From assembly GCA_041984235.1 (NCBI GenBank), contig JBHIYN010000008.1:124001-188000 (forward strand): a stretch of DNA of 64,000 nucleotides. The letters are read 5' to 3'. Below the pieces are notes generated by a model, which worked only from the letters and a program-made list of their open reading frames with translations, was not told the origin of the DNA and did no database searches. Position numbers and translations under genes: made by a program. The DNA comes from JBHIYN01 sp041984235 (lineage in GTDB: Bacteria; Pseudomonadota; Gammaproteobacteria; Ga0077536). Every line of letters begins with the position of its first letter. Position 1 is the stretch's first letter. Positions 1 to 10,431 of the stretch are shown here, piece by piece.

Positions 1-2647
<2,647 letters not shown>

Positions 2648-2648
<1 letters not shown>

Positions 2649-3898
2649 TGGGCACTACGGAGCTGACCCTGCCGGATCTCGGCGAAGGCGTCGAAGAGGG
2701 CACCGTGATCGCCGTGCTGGTGGCGGCCGGCGACGTGCTGGCGGCGGAACAGGCGGTGGTCGAGATCGAGACCGACAAGGTCACCCTGGAGGTGCCGGCG
2801 CCGCGCGCGGGCACCGTGCGCGAGATCTGCGTCACGGTCGACCAGAAGGTGCGTCCGGGTGACGTGGTACTGCGCATCGACGAGTCCGGGGGCAACGCCG
2901 CCGAAGCGGTGACTGCGGCGCCCGCGAGCGGCGCCGGGCACGAAGCTGCAGGCGCGGTGCCGGACAGGGTCGCCGTGGCCACGCCGTCGGCGCCGGCCGC
3001 TGCGCCCGCCGGCATCGCGGCAGGCCCGTCGACCACGGTGGTGCCGGCCGGGCCGGCGGCACGCCGCGAGGCGCGCGAGCTCGGCGTCGACATTGCCGCG
3101 GTACCGGGGCATGGTCGCCGCGGCCGCATTACCCGCGACGACGTGCGGCACTACGTGCGCCAGCGCGCGCCGCGCGTCGATGCGCTATCCCGGGGCGCGC
3201 CGCCGTTACCCGATCTCGCCGCCTTCGGTCCGGTGCGGCGGGAGGCGGCTGACCGTGTCACGCGCGCCATGGCGGACAACATGACGCGCTCGGCCGCCTG
3301 CGTCGCCCAGGCCTGGGTCGGCCGTGACGTCGACATCACGGCGCTGGAGGCGGCACGGCGCCGGCTGCGGGCGCGCCAGCAGCCTGACGCGCCGCCGCTG
3401 ACGCTGACCGCGATCGTCTGCAAGGCGGTTGCCATCGCCCTCGCCGAGCTGCCGAAGTTCAATGCGGCCCTAGACGACGGCGTCGTCGTCTACCGCGAGT
3501 ACGTCAACCTGGGGGTCGCGGTCGACACGCCGCGAGGCCTGCTGGTGCCGGTGATCCGCGGCGCCGACACGCTGTCCGTGGTCGCCCTCGCGGCCGAGCT
3601 CGCACGCCTCTCCGGCGCCGCGCGCGAGGGCAGCCTCGCGCCCGGCGACCTGCGCGGCGCGGGCTTCACCGTGAGTAACCTGGGCGGGCTGGGTGTGAAT
3701 GCCATGCAGCCGCTGGTGAACTGGCCGGAGGTTGCAATCCTCGGGATCTCGGCCGCGCGCAGCGCCGGTGACGGCTTGTTGCTGCCGCTGACGCTGGGCT
3801 TCGACCACCGCCTGATCGACGGCGCGGACGCGGCGCGCTTCCTGGCGCGCCTCGCCGCCCTGCTCGGCGAGGTACTGGAGCTTGCCGTCGCCGCCTGA
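2648..3898 (+). CDS. aceF: dihydrolipoamide acetyltransferase (E2 of pyruvate dehydrogenase)
   Basis: E2 core subunit; it transfers acetyl from lipoyl-lysine to CoA. The ATG at 2648 overlaps the aceE stop, giving 416 residues. The order is one N-terminal lipoyl domain (residues 1-80, lipoyl lysine in ETDKVTLEV), an Ala/Pro-rich linker, a peripheral-subunit-binding domain (about 140-175, ending RGRITRDDVRHYV), and the catalytic domain with the DHRLIDG active-site motif near the C-terminus. Many gammaproteobacterial E2s carry two or three lipoyl domains, so this is a short version. An open frame continues upstream into aceE but is only overlap. No lpd gene follows; the next gene is convergent. 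Confidence 0.95.
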
Positions 3899-3925
3899 GC
3901 GGCGTGCGCTCCGCGGCAGGCGGCG

Positions 3926-5254
3926 CTACGGTGCGAGGACCGCAGTCACCGCACCGACCAGGGTCTTGCTGCCGGTGGTCAGGGTGGCGTCGATGTCGGG
4001 CGCGAAGTCCGGCGCATGCAGGCTGGGCAGCGCCGGCCCGCCTGCCGCCGCGGCTGCCAGTGCGGCCGGCGCGCTGCTGCCGTAGAACAGGAACAGCATC
4101 GGCACCGGCGGGTCGTAGGCCTGCGCGAAGGCGACAGTCTCGTCGGTGCCGAGCAGGCGCTCGGCAGCGACCACGTTCTCCGCGCCCAGGGCCTGCTCGA
4201 TGCCGCGTACCGCGGTCGCGGTCAGCGCGGGATCGTTGTAGGTCGCACCGAGCCCGCTCGGCAGGAAGGTCACCAGCGGCAGGCGGTCCTCGGGCATGCC
4301 GTAGGCGCGCGCCTGGCCTTCGGCGATGCGCGCGATGCCCCTGACCAGCTTATCGCGCACCGCCTCGCTATAGAAGCGCACCGTCGCACCGAGGCGCACT
4401 TCGGCCGGAATGGCGTTGACCTCGTGGCCACCGTGGATGTAGCCGATGTTGAGCGAGGCGGTTTCCAGTGGCGGGATCTCGCGCGTGACCAGGGTCTGCA
4501 GGGCGAGCACGATCTGGGCCGCGAGGGGTACCGGGTCGCGCGCGTCGGCCGGGAAGGAGCCGTGGCCTGCGATGCCGCGCACCACGATCTCGGCGGTCTC
4601 CGCGCCAGCCAGCGCCGGGCCTGCCGTCCATGCCGCCTGGTTGCTGGCGAATTCCGGCAGCAGGTGGTAACCGATGACGTAGTCGGGACGCGGCATGATT
4701 TCGAGCAGGCCGTCCGCGATCATGGTGCGTGCGCCCAGGATGGTCTCGTCGGCCGGCTGCGCGACCAGCAGCAGGGTTCCGCGCCACGCCGTGCGCCGCG
4801 CGGCGAGGTAGCGCGCGGCGCCGATCGCCGAGGCCATCATGGCGTCATGGCCACAGGCGTGCGCTACCGGTACGCTGCTGCCGTCGGCCGCGAGCGCAGT
4901 CTCGCTGCTGGCGTATTCCAGCCCGGTCTGCTCGGCCAGCGGCAGCGCGTCCATCACCGTGCGCAGCAGCAGGGTGGGGCCGTCGCCGTTGCGCAGGATG
5001 CCGAGCACACCATGGCCGCCGATGGCGTCGCGCACCTCGAAGCCGACACGGCGCAGCTCGGCGGCCATGCGCGCGCCGGTACGCGCCTCGCGGTCGTGCA
5101 GTTCGGGCTGACGATGCAGGTCGACGTAGAGCGCGTGGAGGTGCGCGTGGTCGTCGCGCAAGGCGTCGGCGAGGGTCGGATCGCCGGCGGCAGCCGCGGC
5201 CGCGGGAGCGGTCAGGAACAGGCCGAGACAGAGCTTGCGGCAGAGGTGTTTCAC
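3926..5254 (-). CDS. exported M20-family amidohydrolase / metallopeptidase
   Basis: M20D-type zinc hydrolase of the hippurate hydrolase / N-acyl-amino-acid amidohydrolase group. The metal motif HACGHD lies near residue 131, and the C-terminal part carries the family's dimerisation-lid pattern (GIAGHGSFP). I chose the GTG at 5254 (442 aa) because AGGAG sits 5 nt upstream; an ATG at 5275 is possible but lies before that ribosome site. The N-terminus (MKHLCRKLCLGLFL then an alanine run) is a signal peptide, so the enzyme should act in the periplasm or outside, unlike most cytosolic family members. It lies convergent to aceF. The substrate is unknown. Confidence 0.85.
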   Translation of the reverse strand: MKHLCRKLCLGLFLTAPAAAAAAGDPTLADALRDDHAHLHALYVDLHRQPELHDREARTGARMAAELRRVGFEVRDAIGGHGVLGILRNGDGPTLLLRTVMDALPLAEQTGLEYASSETALAADGSSVPVAHACGHDAMMASAIGAARYLAARRTAWRGTLLLVAQPADETILGARTMIADGLLEIMPRPDYVIGYHLLPEFASNQAAWTAGPALAGAETAEIVVRGIAGHGSFPADARDPVPLAAQIVLALQTLVTREIPPLETASLNIGYIHGGHEVNAIPAEVRLGATVRFYSEAVRDKLVRGIARIAEGQARAYGMPEDRLPLVTFLPSGLGATYNDPALTATAVRGIEQALGAENVVAAERLLGTDETVAFAQAYDPPVPMLFLFYGSSAPAALAAAAAGGPALPSLHAPDFAPDIDATLTTGSKTLVGAVTAVLAP

Positions 5255-5318
5255 AGCGACTCCTGAACGAATCATGCGCCCGGCGCCGCCTTCCGCGGGC
5301 GGCTCCGGGGTGCGGTTG

Positions 5319-7001
5319 CTACTCGTCCGTCACGCAACCCTCGGAGGCGTTCTTGACGTTCTTGATGTACTTGTACAGCGTACCGCGCTCGCTCTTGTAG
5401 GGCGGGGCAGTCCACGCGGCGCGACGGCGTTCGAGCTCGGCGTCGTCGACGGCAACGTCGATTCGGTTGCTCTCGGCGTCCAGCGTGACCATGTCGCCGT
5501 CCTCGACCAGCGCGATCGGCCCGCCTTCCTGCGCCTCGGGCACCACGTGGCCGACGATGAAGCCGTGCGAGCCGCCGGAGAAGCGGCCGTCGGTAATCAG
5601 TGCGACGTCCTCACCCAGCCCGGCGCCCATGATGGCGGAGGTGGGGGTCAGCATCTCCGGCATGCCCGGCCCGCCCTTGGGGCCCTCGTAGCGGATGATG
5701 ACGACGTCGCCCTTGCCGATTTCCTTGTTCTCGAGTCCGGCGAGCATGTCCTCCTCGCAGTCGTAGACGCGCGCGGGACCTTCGAAGCGCAGGCCTTCCT
5801 TGCCGGTGATCTTGGCTACCGATCCGCCGGGGGCGAGGTTGCCCTTGAGGATCTGGATGTGGCCGCTGGGCTTGATCGGATTCGACAGCGGCCGGATCAC
5901 TTTCTGGTCGGCCGGCAGGCCGGGCAGCTCGGCGAGGTTCTCGGCCAGGGTGCGGCCGGTCACGGTCATGCAGCTGCCGTCGATGAAGCCTTCGGCGAGC
6001 AGGAACTTGAGCACCGCCGGCGTGCCACCGATGTGGTGCACGTCTTCCATCACGTACTGACCGCTCGGCTTGAGGTCGGCGAGGAAGGGCACGCGGTCGC
6101 TGACGGCCTGGAAGTCGTCGATGGTCAGCGTCACGCCGACCGCGCGCGACATGGCGATGAGGTGCAGCACGGCGTTGGTCGAGCCACCGAGCGCGGAGAT
6201 GATGACCATGGCGTTCTCGAACGCGGCGCGGGTCATGATGTCGCTGGGCTTGATGTCCTGCTCGAGCAGGTGGCGCACGGCATGGCCGGCCTGCCGGCAC
6301 TCGTCGAGCTTGGCCGGGTCGACTGCCGGGGTCGAGGAGCTGTAGGGCAGGCTCATGCCCATCGCCTCGATCGCCGAGGCCATGGTGTTGGCGGTGTACA
6401 TGCCGCCGCAGGCGCCGGCGCCGGGGCAGGCGTGGCGCACGATGTCCTGGCGTTCCTCGTCGTCGATGCTGCCGGCGATGTAGGCGCCGTAGCTCTGGAA
6501 GGCGGAGACGATGTCGAGCGTCTGGCCGGTGCGCGAATGCCCCGGCTTGATGGTGCCGCCGTAGACCATCAGCGCCGGCCGGTCGAGCCGCGCCATCGCG
6601 ATCAGGCAGCCCGGCATGTTCTTGTCGCAGCCGGGGATGGAGACGTTGGCGTCGTACCACTGGCCGCCCATGATGGTCTCGATCGAATCGGCGATGAGAT
6701 CGCGCGACTGCAGCGAGTAGCTCATCCCGCGGGTGCCCATGGAGATGCCGTCGCTGACCCCCACGGTGTTGAAGCGCATGCCGACCAGGCCGGCTTCCTG
6801 CACGCCCTGCTTGACCGCCTCGGCGAGTCCGAGCAGGTGCATGTTGCAGGGGTTGCCTTCGTACCACACGCTGCCGATGCCGACCTGTGCCTTGGCCATG
6901 TCGGCCTCGGTCATGCCGGTGGCGTAGAGCATCGCCTGCGAGGCGCCCTGTGCACGGGGCTGGGTGATACGTTCACTGATCTTGTTGAGCTTCTGCGCCA
7001 T
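5319..7001 (-). CDS. ilvD: dihydroxy-acid dehydratase
   Basis: IlvD dehydrates 2,3-dihydroxy-isovalerate and 2,3-dihydroxy-3-methylvalerate in the penultimate step of valine and isoleucine synthesis. It has 560 residues, normal for the shorter IlvD/Edd family form. Iron-sulfur cysteines are visible in CDKNMPGC and GACGGMYTAN. The start is the ATG at 7001 (MAQKLNKISERI), with GGAG upstream. The same frame stays open far upstream on this strand, but that part is antisense to argE. The gene stands alone, divergent from argE and followed on its strand by the exported amidohydrolase. Confidence 0.96.
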   Translation of the reverse strand: MAQKLNKISERITQPRAQGASQAMLYATGMTEADMAKAQVGIGSVWYEGNPCNMHLLGLAEAVKQGVQEAGLVGMRFNTVGVSDGISMGTRGMSYSLQSRDLIADSIETIMGGQWYDANVSIPGCDKNMPGCLIAMARLDRPALMVYGGTIKPGHSRTGQTLDIVSAFQSYGAYIAGSIDDEERQDIVRHACPGAGACGGMYTANTMASAIEAMGMSLPYSSSTPAVDPAKLDECRQAGHAVRHLLEQDIKPSDIMTRAAFENAMVIISALGGSTNAVLHLIAMSRAVGVTLTIDDFQAVSDRVPFLADLKPSGQYVMEDVHHIGGTPAVLKFLLAEGFIDGSCMTVTGRTLAENLAELPGLPADQKVIRPLSNPIKPSGHIQILKGNLAPGGSVAKITGKEGLRFEGPARVYDCEEDMLAGLENKEIGKGDVVIIRYEGPKGGPGMPEMLTPTSAIMGAGLGEDVALITDGRFSGGSHGFIVGHVVPEAQEGGPIALVEDGDMVTLDAESNRIDVAVDDAELERRRAAWTAPPYKSERGTLYKYIKNVKNASEGCVTDE

Positions 7002-7151
7002 GCCGGATCTCCGCGGAAAAGGGCGTGTTGTAGCGGGCGCACATGATAGCGCCTGACCCGCCGAGCGTCGAAGCTCCGTGGTAGCGTGGCGTCGCCGGCT
7101 ACCGTGGTGCCCGTGTAGAATGCGCCGGCCCCTCTTCAGCCGGCCGCGACC

Positions 7152-8312
7152 ATGTCCGAACTGCAGCAGCGCATCAAAACCCAGCTTGCCGAGCTCGTCG
7201 CGCTGCCCAGCGTGAGCGCGGTCGATGCGGGGTTCGACATGAGCAATGCCGACGTCGTCGAATGCCTGGCCGAGTGGCACCGCGCGGCCGAGTTCGAGGT
7301 CAGCGTGGAGAAGGTGAGCGCGCGACCGCTGAAGCAGAACCTGATCGCGCGGCTGGGGCCGCGCGGCGACGACGGCCTGGTGCTGTCCGGGCATACAGAC
7401 ACCGTGCCCTACGATCGCGGGCGCTGGACCAGCGATCCGTTCACGCTCGACGAGCGCGACGGCCGCTGGTACGGCCTCGGCAGCGCCGACATGAAGTGCT
7501 TCTTCCCGCTGGTGCTGGCGGCGCTGGAGGGCATCGATCCGGAACGCCTGCGGCGCCCCCTGCTGGTGCTGGCGACCGCGGACGAGGAGAGCTCCATGAA
7601 CGGCGCGCGGCGGCTGGCGGAGAATCATGCGACCCTGGGGCGCTACGCGCTGATCGGCGAACCCACCGAGCTCACGCCCATCCATGCCCACAAGGGCATC
7701 CTGATCGGTCGCGTGGTGCTGACCGGCCGCTCCGGCCATTCCAGCGATCCGGCGCTCGGCGCCAGCGCACTGGAATGCATGGTCGACGTCATGAGCGGTT
7801 TTCGCCGCTGGCGCGAGGATGCCGCGGAGCGGCATGCCGACAGTGCGTTCGAGGTCCCGCGGCCGACGCTCAATCTCGGCCGCATCGAGGGGGGTGACAG
7901 CCCCAACCGTATCTGTGCCTCCTGCGAGCTGTCGTTCGACGTGCGCCTGATGCCCGGCATGCACATCGACGACACCGTTGCCGAACTCGGCGCGATCGTC
8001 GCCGCGGCCGCGGACGTGCACGGCGTGGAGGGCGTGCTGGAGTTGCCCATGTCACCGCTACCGCCGCTGGCGACGGCGCCGGAGTCGGCCATCGTTGGCG
8101 TGCTCTCCGAGCTCTCCGGCAATCCGCCGCGCACCGTTGCCTTCGCCACCGAGGGACCGTTCCTCAATGCGCTGGGCTGCGAGTCGGTGGTGTTCGGTCC
8201 GGGCAGTATCAGCACCGCGCACCAGCCGGACGAGTACGTCGAGATCGCGCGTGCGATGCGCATGGTCGATATCCTGGCCGAGGTCATCGAGAGGTTCTGC
8301 TGCCATGAGTGA
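7152..8312 (+). CDS. argE: acetylornithine deacetylase
   Basis: M20-family zinc enzyme that hydrolyses N-acetylornithine to ornithine in the linear arginine pathway. It has 386 residues, the normal size. Metal-site motifs SGHTDTVPYD and GSADMKCF are seen near residues 80-115, and ATADEESSMNGAR carries the catalytic and metal-binding glutamates. The dimerisation domain follows (HSSDPALGASALECM). The stop overlaps the start of argA by 8 nt, so the two are one operon. DapE at 14847-15980 belongs to the same fold, but its residues fit succinyl-diaminopimelate, whereas arginine context supports ArgE here. Confidence 0.93.
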   Translation: MSELQQRIKTQLAELVALPSVSAVDAGFDMSNADVVECLAEWHRAAEFEVSVEKVSARPLKQNLIARLGPRGDDGLVLSGHTDTVPYDRGRWTSDPFTLDERDGRWYGLGSADMKCFFPLVLAALEGIDPERLRRPLLVLATADEESSMNGARRLAENHATLGRYALIGEPTELTPIHAHKGILIGRVVLTGRSGHSSDPALGASALECMVDVMSGFRRWREDAAERHADSAFEVPRPTLNLGRIEGGDSPNRICASCELSFDVRLMPGMHIDDTVAELGAIVAAAADVHGVEGVLELPMSPLPPLATAPESAIVGVLSELSGNPPRTVAFATEGPFLNALGCESVVFGPGSISTAHQPDEYVEIARAMRMVDILAEVIERFCCHE

Positions 8313-9633
8313 GCGTGCGCCGGCCATAGCCGACGAGGCCGCAGTCGCCTGGCTGCGCCAGGTCTCGCCTTATTTCCGCCGCCACCGCGGGCGCACTTTC
8401 GTGATCTACCTCGAGGGCGCCGCCCTCGCCGACACGGGCCTGGCCAACCTGGCCCGCGACCTGGTGCTGCTGGCCGCGGTCGGTGTGCGCCTGGTGGTGG
8501 TGTTCGGGGCGCGGCCGCAGATCGAACAACGCCTCGCCGAGCGGGGTATCTCGCCGCGCGTCGCGGGTGGCCTGCGGGTCAGCGATGCGCAGACCATGGC
8601 CGAGGTCAGGGAAGTGGTCGGCGGGCTGCGGCTGGCGCTGGAGGGTGCGTTCTCCTTTGGCGGCGGCAGCGGACCGGGCGGCGGTGTCGGCCGCATCGCG
8701 AGCGGCAATTTCGTCGTCGCGCGTCCCGCCGGCATCATCGACGGCGTCGACCTGATGTTCACCGGTCGCGTACGCTCCGTCGATCACCGGGCGATCGAGG
8801 CGCGGCTCGACCAGGGCGACATCGTCCTGTTGCCACCGATCGGCTACTCGCCGACCGGCGAGCTGTTCAACCTCAAGGCCAAGGACCTCGCGGCCAGCGT
8901 GGCCAGCGAGATCGGCGCCAACAAGCTGGTCATGGTCGCCGACCGCGAAGGTATTCGCGCCGGCAGCGAGCGCATGCGCCGCCAGCTCACCGTGCGCGAG
9001 GCGCGCGAGCTGCGCGAGAACGCTGCGCTGGATTCCGGCGAGCACGAGCTGCTCGACACCGCGGTGCGTGCCTGCCAGCTCGGCGTCGAGCGGGTGCATG
9101 TCATCAGTCGTCATCGCGACGGCGCCATCCTGCGCGAGCTGCTCACGCGCGACGGGGTCGGCACGCTGATCAGCAACGCGCCGTTCGACCAGCTTCGCGC
9201 TGCCAAGGCCGACGACGTCGGCGGCATCCTCGAGCTGGTCCAGCCGCTGGAAGAGCAGGGCATCCTGGTCAAGCGTTCGCGCGAGAAGCTCGAGAACGAG
9301 ATCGACCAGTTCGTGGTCATGGTGCGCGAGGGTACCGTCGTGGCCTGTGGCGCACTCTACCCTTATGCCGACAACGACGGTGGCGAGATCGCCTGCATCG
9401 CGGTGCACCCCGAGTACCGGGGCAGCGAGTTCGGCGACGAGCTGCTGGGCGCACTCGAGCAGCGCGCACGCGACGCCGGACTCGCCCGCCTGTTCGTGCT
9501 GACGACGCAGGCCACGCAATGGTTCAACGAACGCGGGTTCGCTGTCGGTACGCTGGACGACCTGCCGGTCTCACGGCGCGATCTGTACAACTACCAGCGC
9601 AACTCGGCGGTACTGGTCAAGCCGCTCGCGTGA
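8305..9633 (+). CDS. argA: amino-acid N-acetyltransferase (N-acetylglutamate synthase)
   Basis: First enzyme of arginine synthesis, acetylating glutamate with acetyl-CoA. It has 442 residues, matching the classical ArgA of about 443. The N-terminal amino-acid-kinase-like domain (about 20-290, with VVVFGARPQIEQRL) is the arginine-binding regulatory part in this family. The C-terminal GNAT domain has the acetyl-CoA loop around IAVHPEYRGSEFGDELL. The ATG at 8305 lies inside the end of argE (ATGAGTGA), giving translational coupling. A short GC hairpin, GCCCC-GCAGC-GGGGC, follows the stop near 9636-9650 but has no T-run. An argE-argA pair implies the non-cyclic pathway. Confidence 0.95.
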   Translation: MSERAPAIADEAAVAWLRQVSPYFRRHRGRTFVIYLEGAALADTGLANLARDLVLLAAVGVRLVVVFGARPQIEQRLAERGISPRVAGGLRVSDAQTMAEVREVVGGLRLALEGAFSFGGGSGPGGGVGRIASGNFVVARPAGIIDGVDLMFTGRVRSVDHRAIEARLDQGDIVLLPPIGYSPTGELFNLKAKDLAASVASEIGANKLVMVADREGIRAGSERMRRQLTVREARELRENAALDSGEHELLDTAVRACQLGVERVHVISRHRDGAILRELLTRDGVGTLISNAPFDQLRAAKADDVGGILELVQPLEEQGILVKRSREKLENEIDQFVVMVREGTVVACGALYPYADNDGGEIACIAVHPEYRGSEFGDELLGALEQRARDAGLARLFVLTTQATQWFNERGFAVGTLDDLPVSRRDLYNYQRNSAVLVKPLA

Positions 9634-9713
9634 GTGCCCCGCAGCGGGGCTGGCGCGCGCGCGCCGTGGCACCGTATCATCCGCAGTCATTCGCAACTGC
9701 AGGGGAGCAAGCC

Positions 9714-10139
9714 ATGATCGAGGATCTCTACGTTGCCACCGGCGAGATGCCCTGGCTGGTATTCGGCAACGGTATCGACTTCAAGGTCCTGCGCACGAGC
9801 CAGGAAACCGGCTCCTGGACGGTACTGTTCCGCTGTGCGCCGGGTTCGTCGTTCAATCCTCACCGTCATCTCGGCGGCGGCGAGTACCTCGTGCTGAAAG
9901 GCCGCATGGAGGTGCGCGGCGGGGCGGCCAAGGGCGGCATCACGGCAAATGCCGGCGATTACGGCTACGAGCCCAATGGCATCCTGCACGACGAGACCAG
10001 CTTTCCCGAGCAGACCGAGCTCTATTTCACCAACCACGGCGCGATCCAGTTCCTGACCCCGGATCTCGAGCCCGATTTCGTACTCGATTTCGCCAAGCTC
10101 GAGGAGCTCGCCGGCGCCGCGCAGAAAGCGGCCGCCTGA
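9714..10139 (+). CDS. small single-domain cupin protein
   Basis: A 141-residue protein whose centre is one cupin barrel. The first metal motif is recognisable as HRHLGGGEYLVLKGRMEV, with two histidines, the glutamate and the glycine. The second motif (around HDETSFPEQTELYF) is weaker. It resembles the ChrR-like and acetylacetone-dioxygenase-like cupins, but the reaction cannot be told from sequence. The ATG at 9714 has AGGGGAG upstream, and a possible -10 TATCAT lies at 9675. It is transcribed away from argA with 80 nt between them, and is followed by the palindromic repeats. Confidence 0.75.
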   Translation: MIEDLYVATGEMPWLVFGNGIDFKVLRTSQETGSWTVLFRCAPGSSFNPHRHLGGGEYLVLKGRMEVRGGAAKGGITANAGDYGYEPNGILHDETSFPEQTELYFTNHGAIQFLTPDLEPDFVLDFAKLEELAGAAQKAAA

Positions 10140-10167
10140 GGACGCCCCCGGACCGGGGCAGGCCCGC

Positions 10168-10257
10168 CAGGTGCGCTGGCAAGGCGCGCGGTTTCACGAG
10201 GAGCGCAGCCTACACAAGTAGGTGAGCACCGCAGAAAGCCGCGCAACGCGGCCAGCG
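10168..10257. repeat. 90-bp nested-palindrome repeat, copy 1
   Basis: First of two 90-bp direct copies lying between the cupin gene and clpA, which differ from each other at 2 positions by eye. The unit folds as a long hairpin. The outer arms are GCGCTGGC (10173-10180) with GCCAGCGC (10251-10258). The middle arms are GCGCGGTTTC (10186-10195) with GAAAGCCGCGC (10234-10244, one bulged base). The tip is CCTAC-ACAA-GTAGG (10209-10222). It has no coding potential. It looks like a REP/BIME- or MITE-like dispersed intergenic element, but I saw no further copy in this window. Confidence 0.8.
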
Positions 10258-10284
10258 CGTGTCGCGCCGGACTCAATCGAAGCG

Positions 10285-10431
10285 GAGAAATCGCCGCAGA
10301 GGGGAGCGAGCAGGTGCGCTGGCAAGGCGCGCGGTTTTACGAGGAGCGCAGCCTACACAAGTAGGTGAGCACCGCAGAAAGCCGCGCAACGCCGCCAGCG
10401 TGCCGCGCAGCCCCCTCTGCGGCGATTTCTC
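10285..10431. repeat. 20-bp inverted repeats enclosing repeat copy 2
   Basis: GAGAAATCGCCGCAGAGGGG at 10285-10304 and its exact reverse complement at 10412-10431 enclose 107 bp containing repeat copy 2. The arms are perfect by eye. They could be terminal repeats of a small insertion or the stem of a large bidirectional terminator-like structure. No target-site duplication is obvious. Confidence 0.7.
10311..10400. repeat. 90-bp nested-palindrome repeat, copy 2, flanked by inverted repeats
   Basis: Second copy, offset 143 bp from the first. The differences are C/T in the GTTTCACG stretch and G/C in the GCAACGCGG stretch. The last arm reads GCCAGCGT, still able to pair with GCGCTGGC through one wobble. 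Unlike copy 1 it is bracketed by a perfect 20-bp inverted repeat, 10285-10304 and 10412-10431. The right arm of that repeat ends inside the clpA stop codon. The whole block could act as a transcription barrier between the cupin gene and clpA, which are convergent. Confidence 0.8.

Noticed and set aside
7002..8021. An upstream in-frame extension of ilvD of about 340 codons.
   Set aside because: It is antisense to argE and has no similarity to the dehydratase; the ATG at 7001 has a ribosome site and gives normal length.
10168..10400. CRISPR-like array at the repeated segment.
   Set aside because: Only two units of 90 bp, palindromic over their length, and no cas genes; does not fit a CRISPR array.
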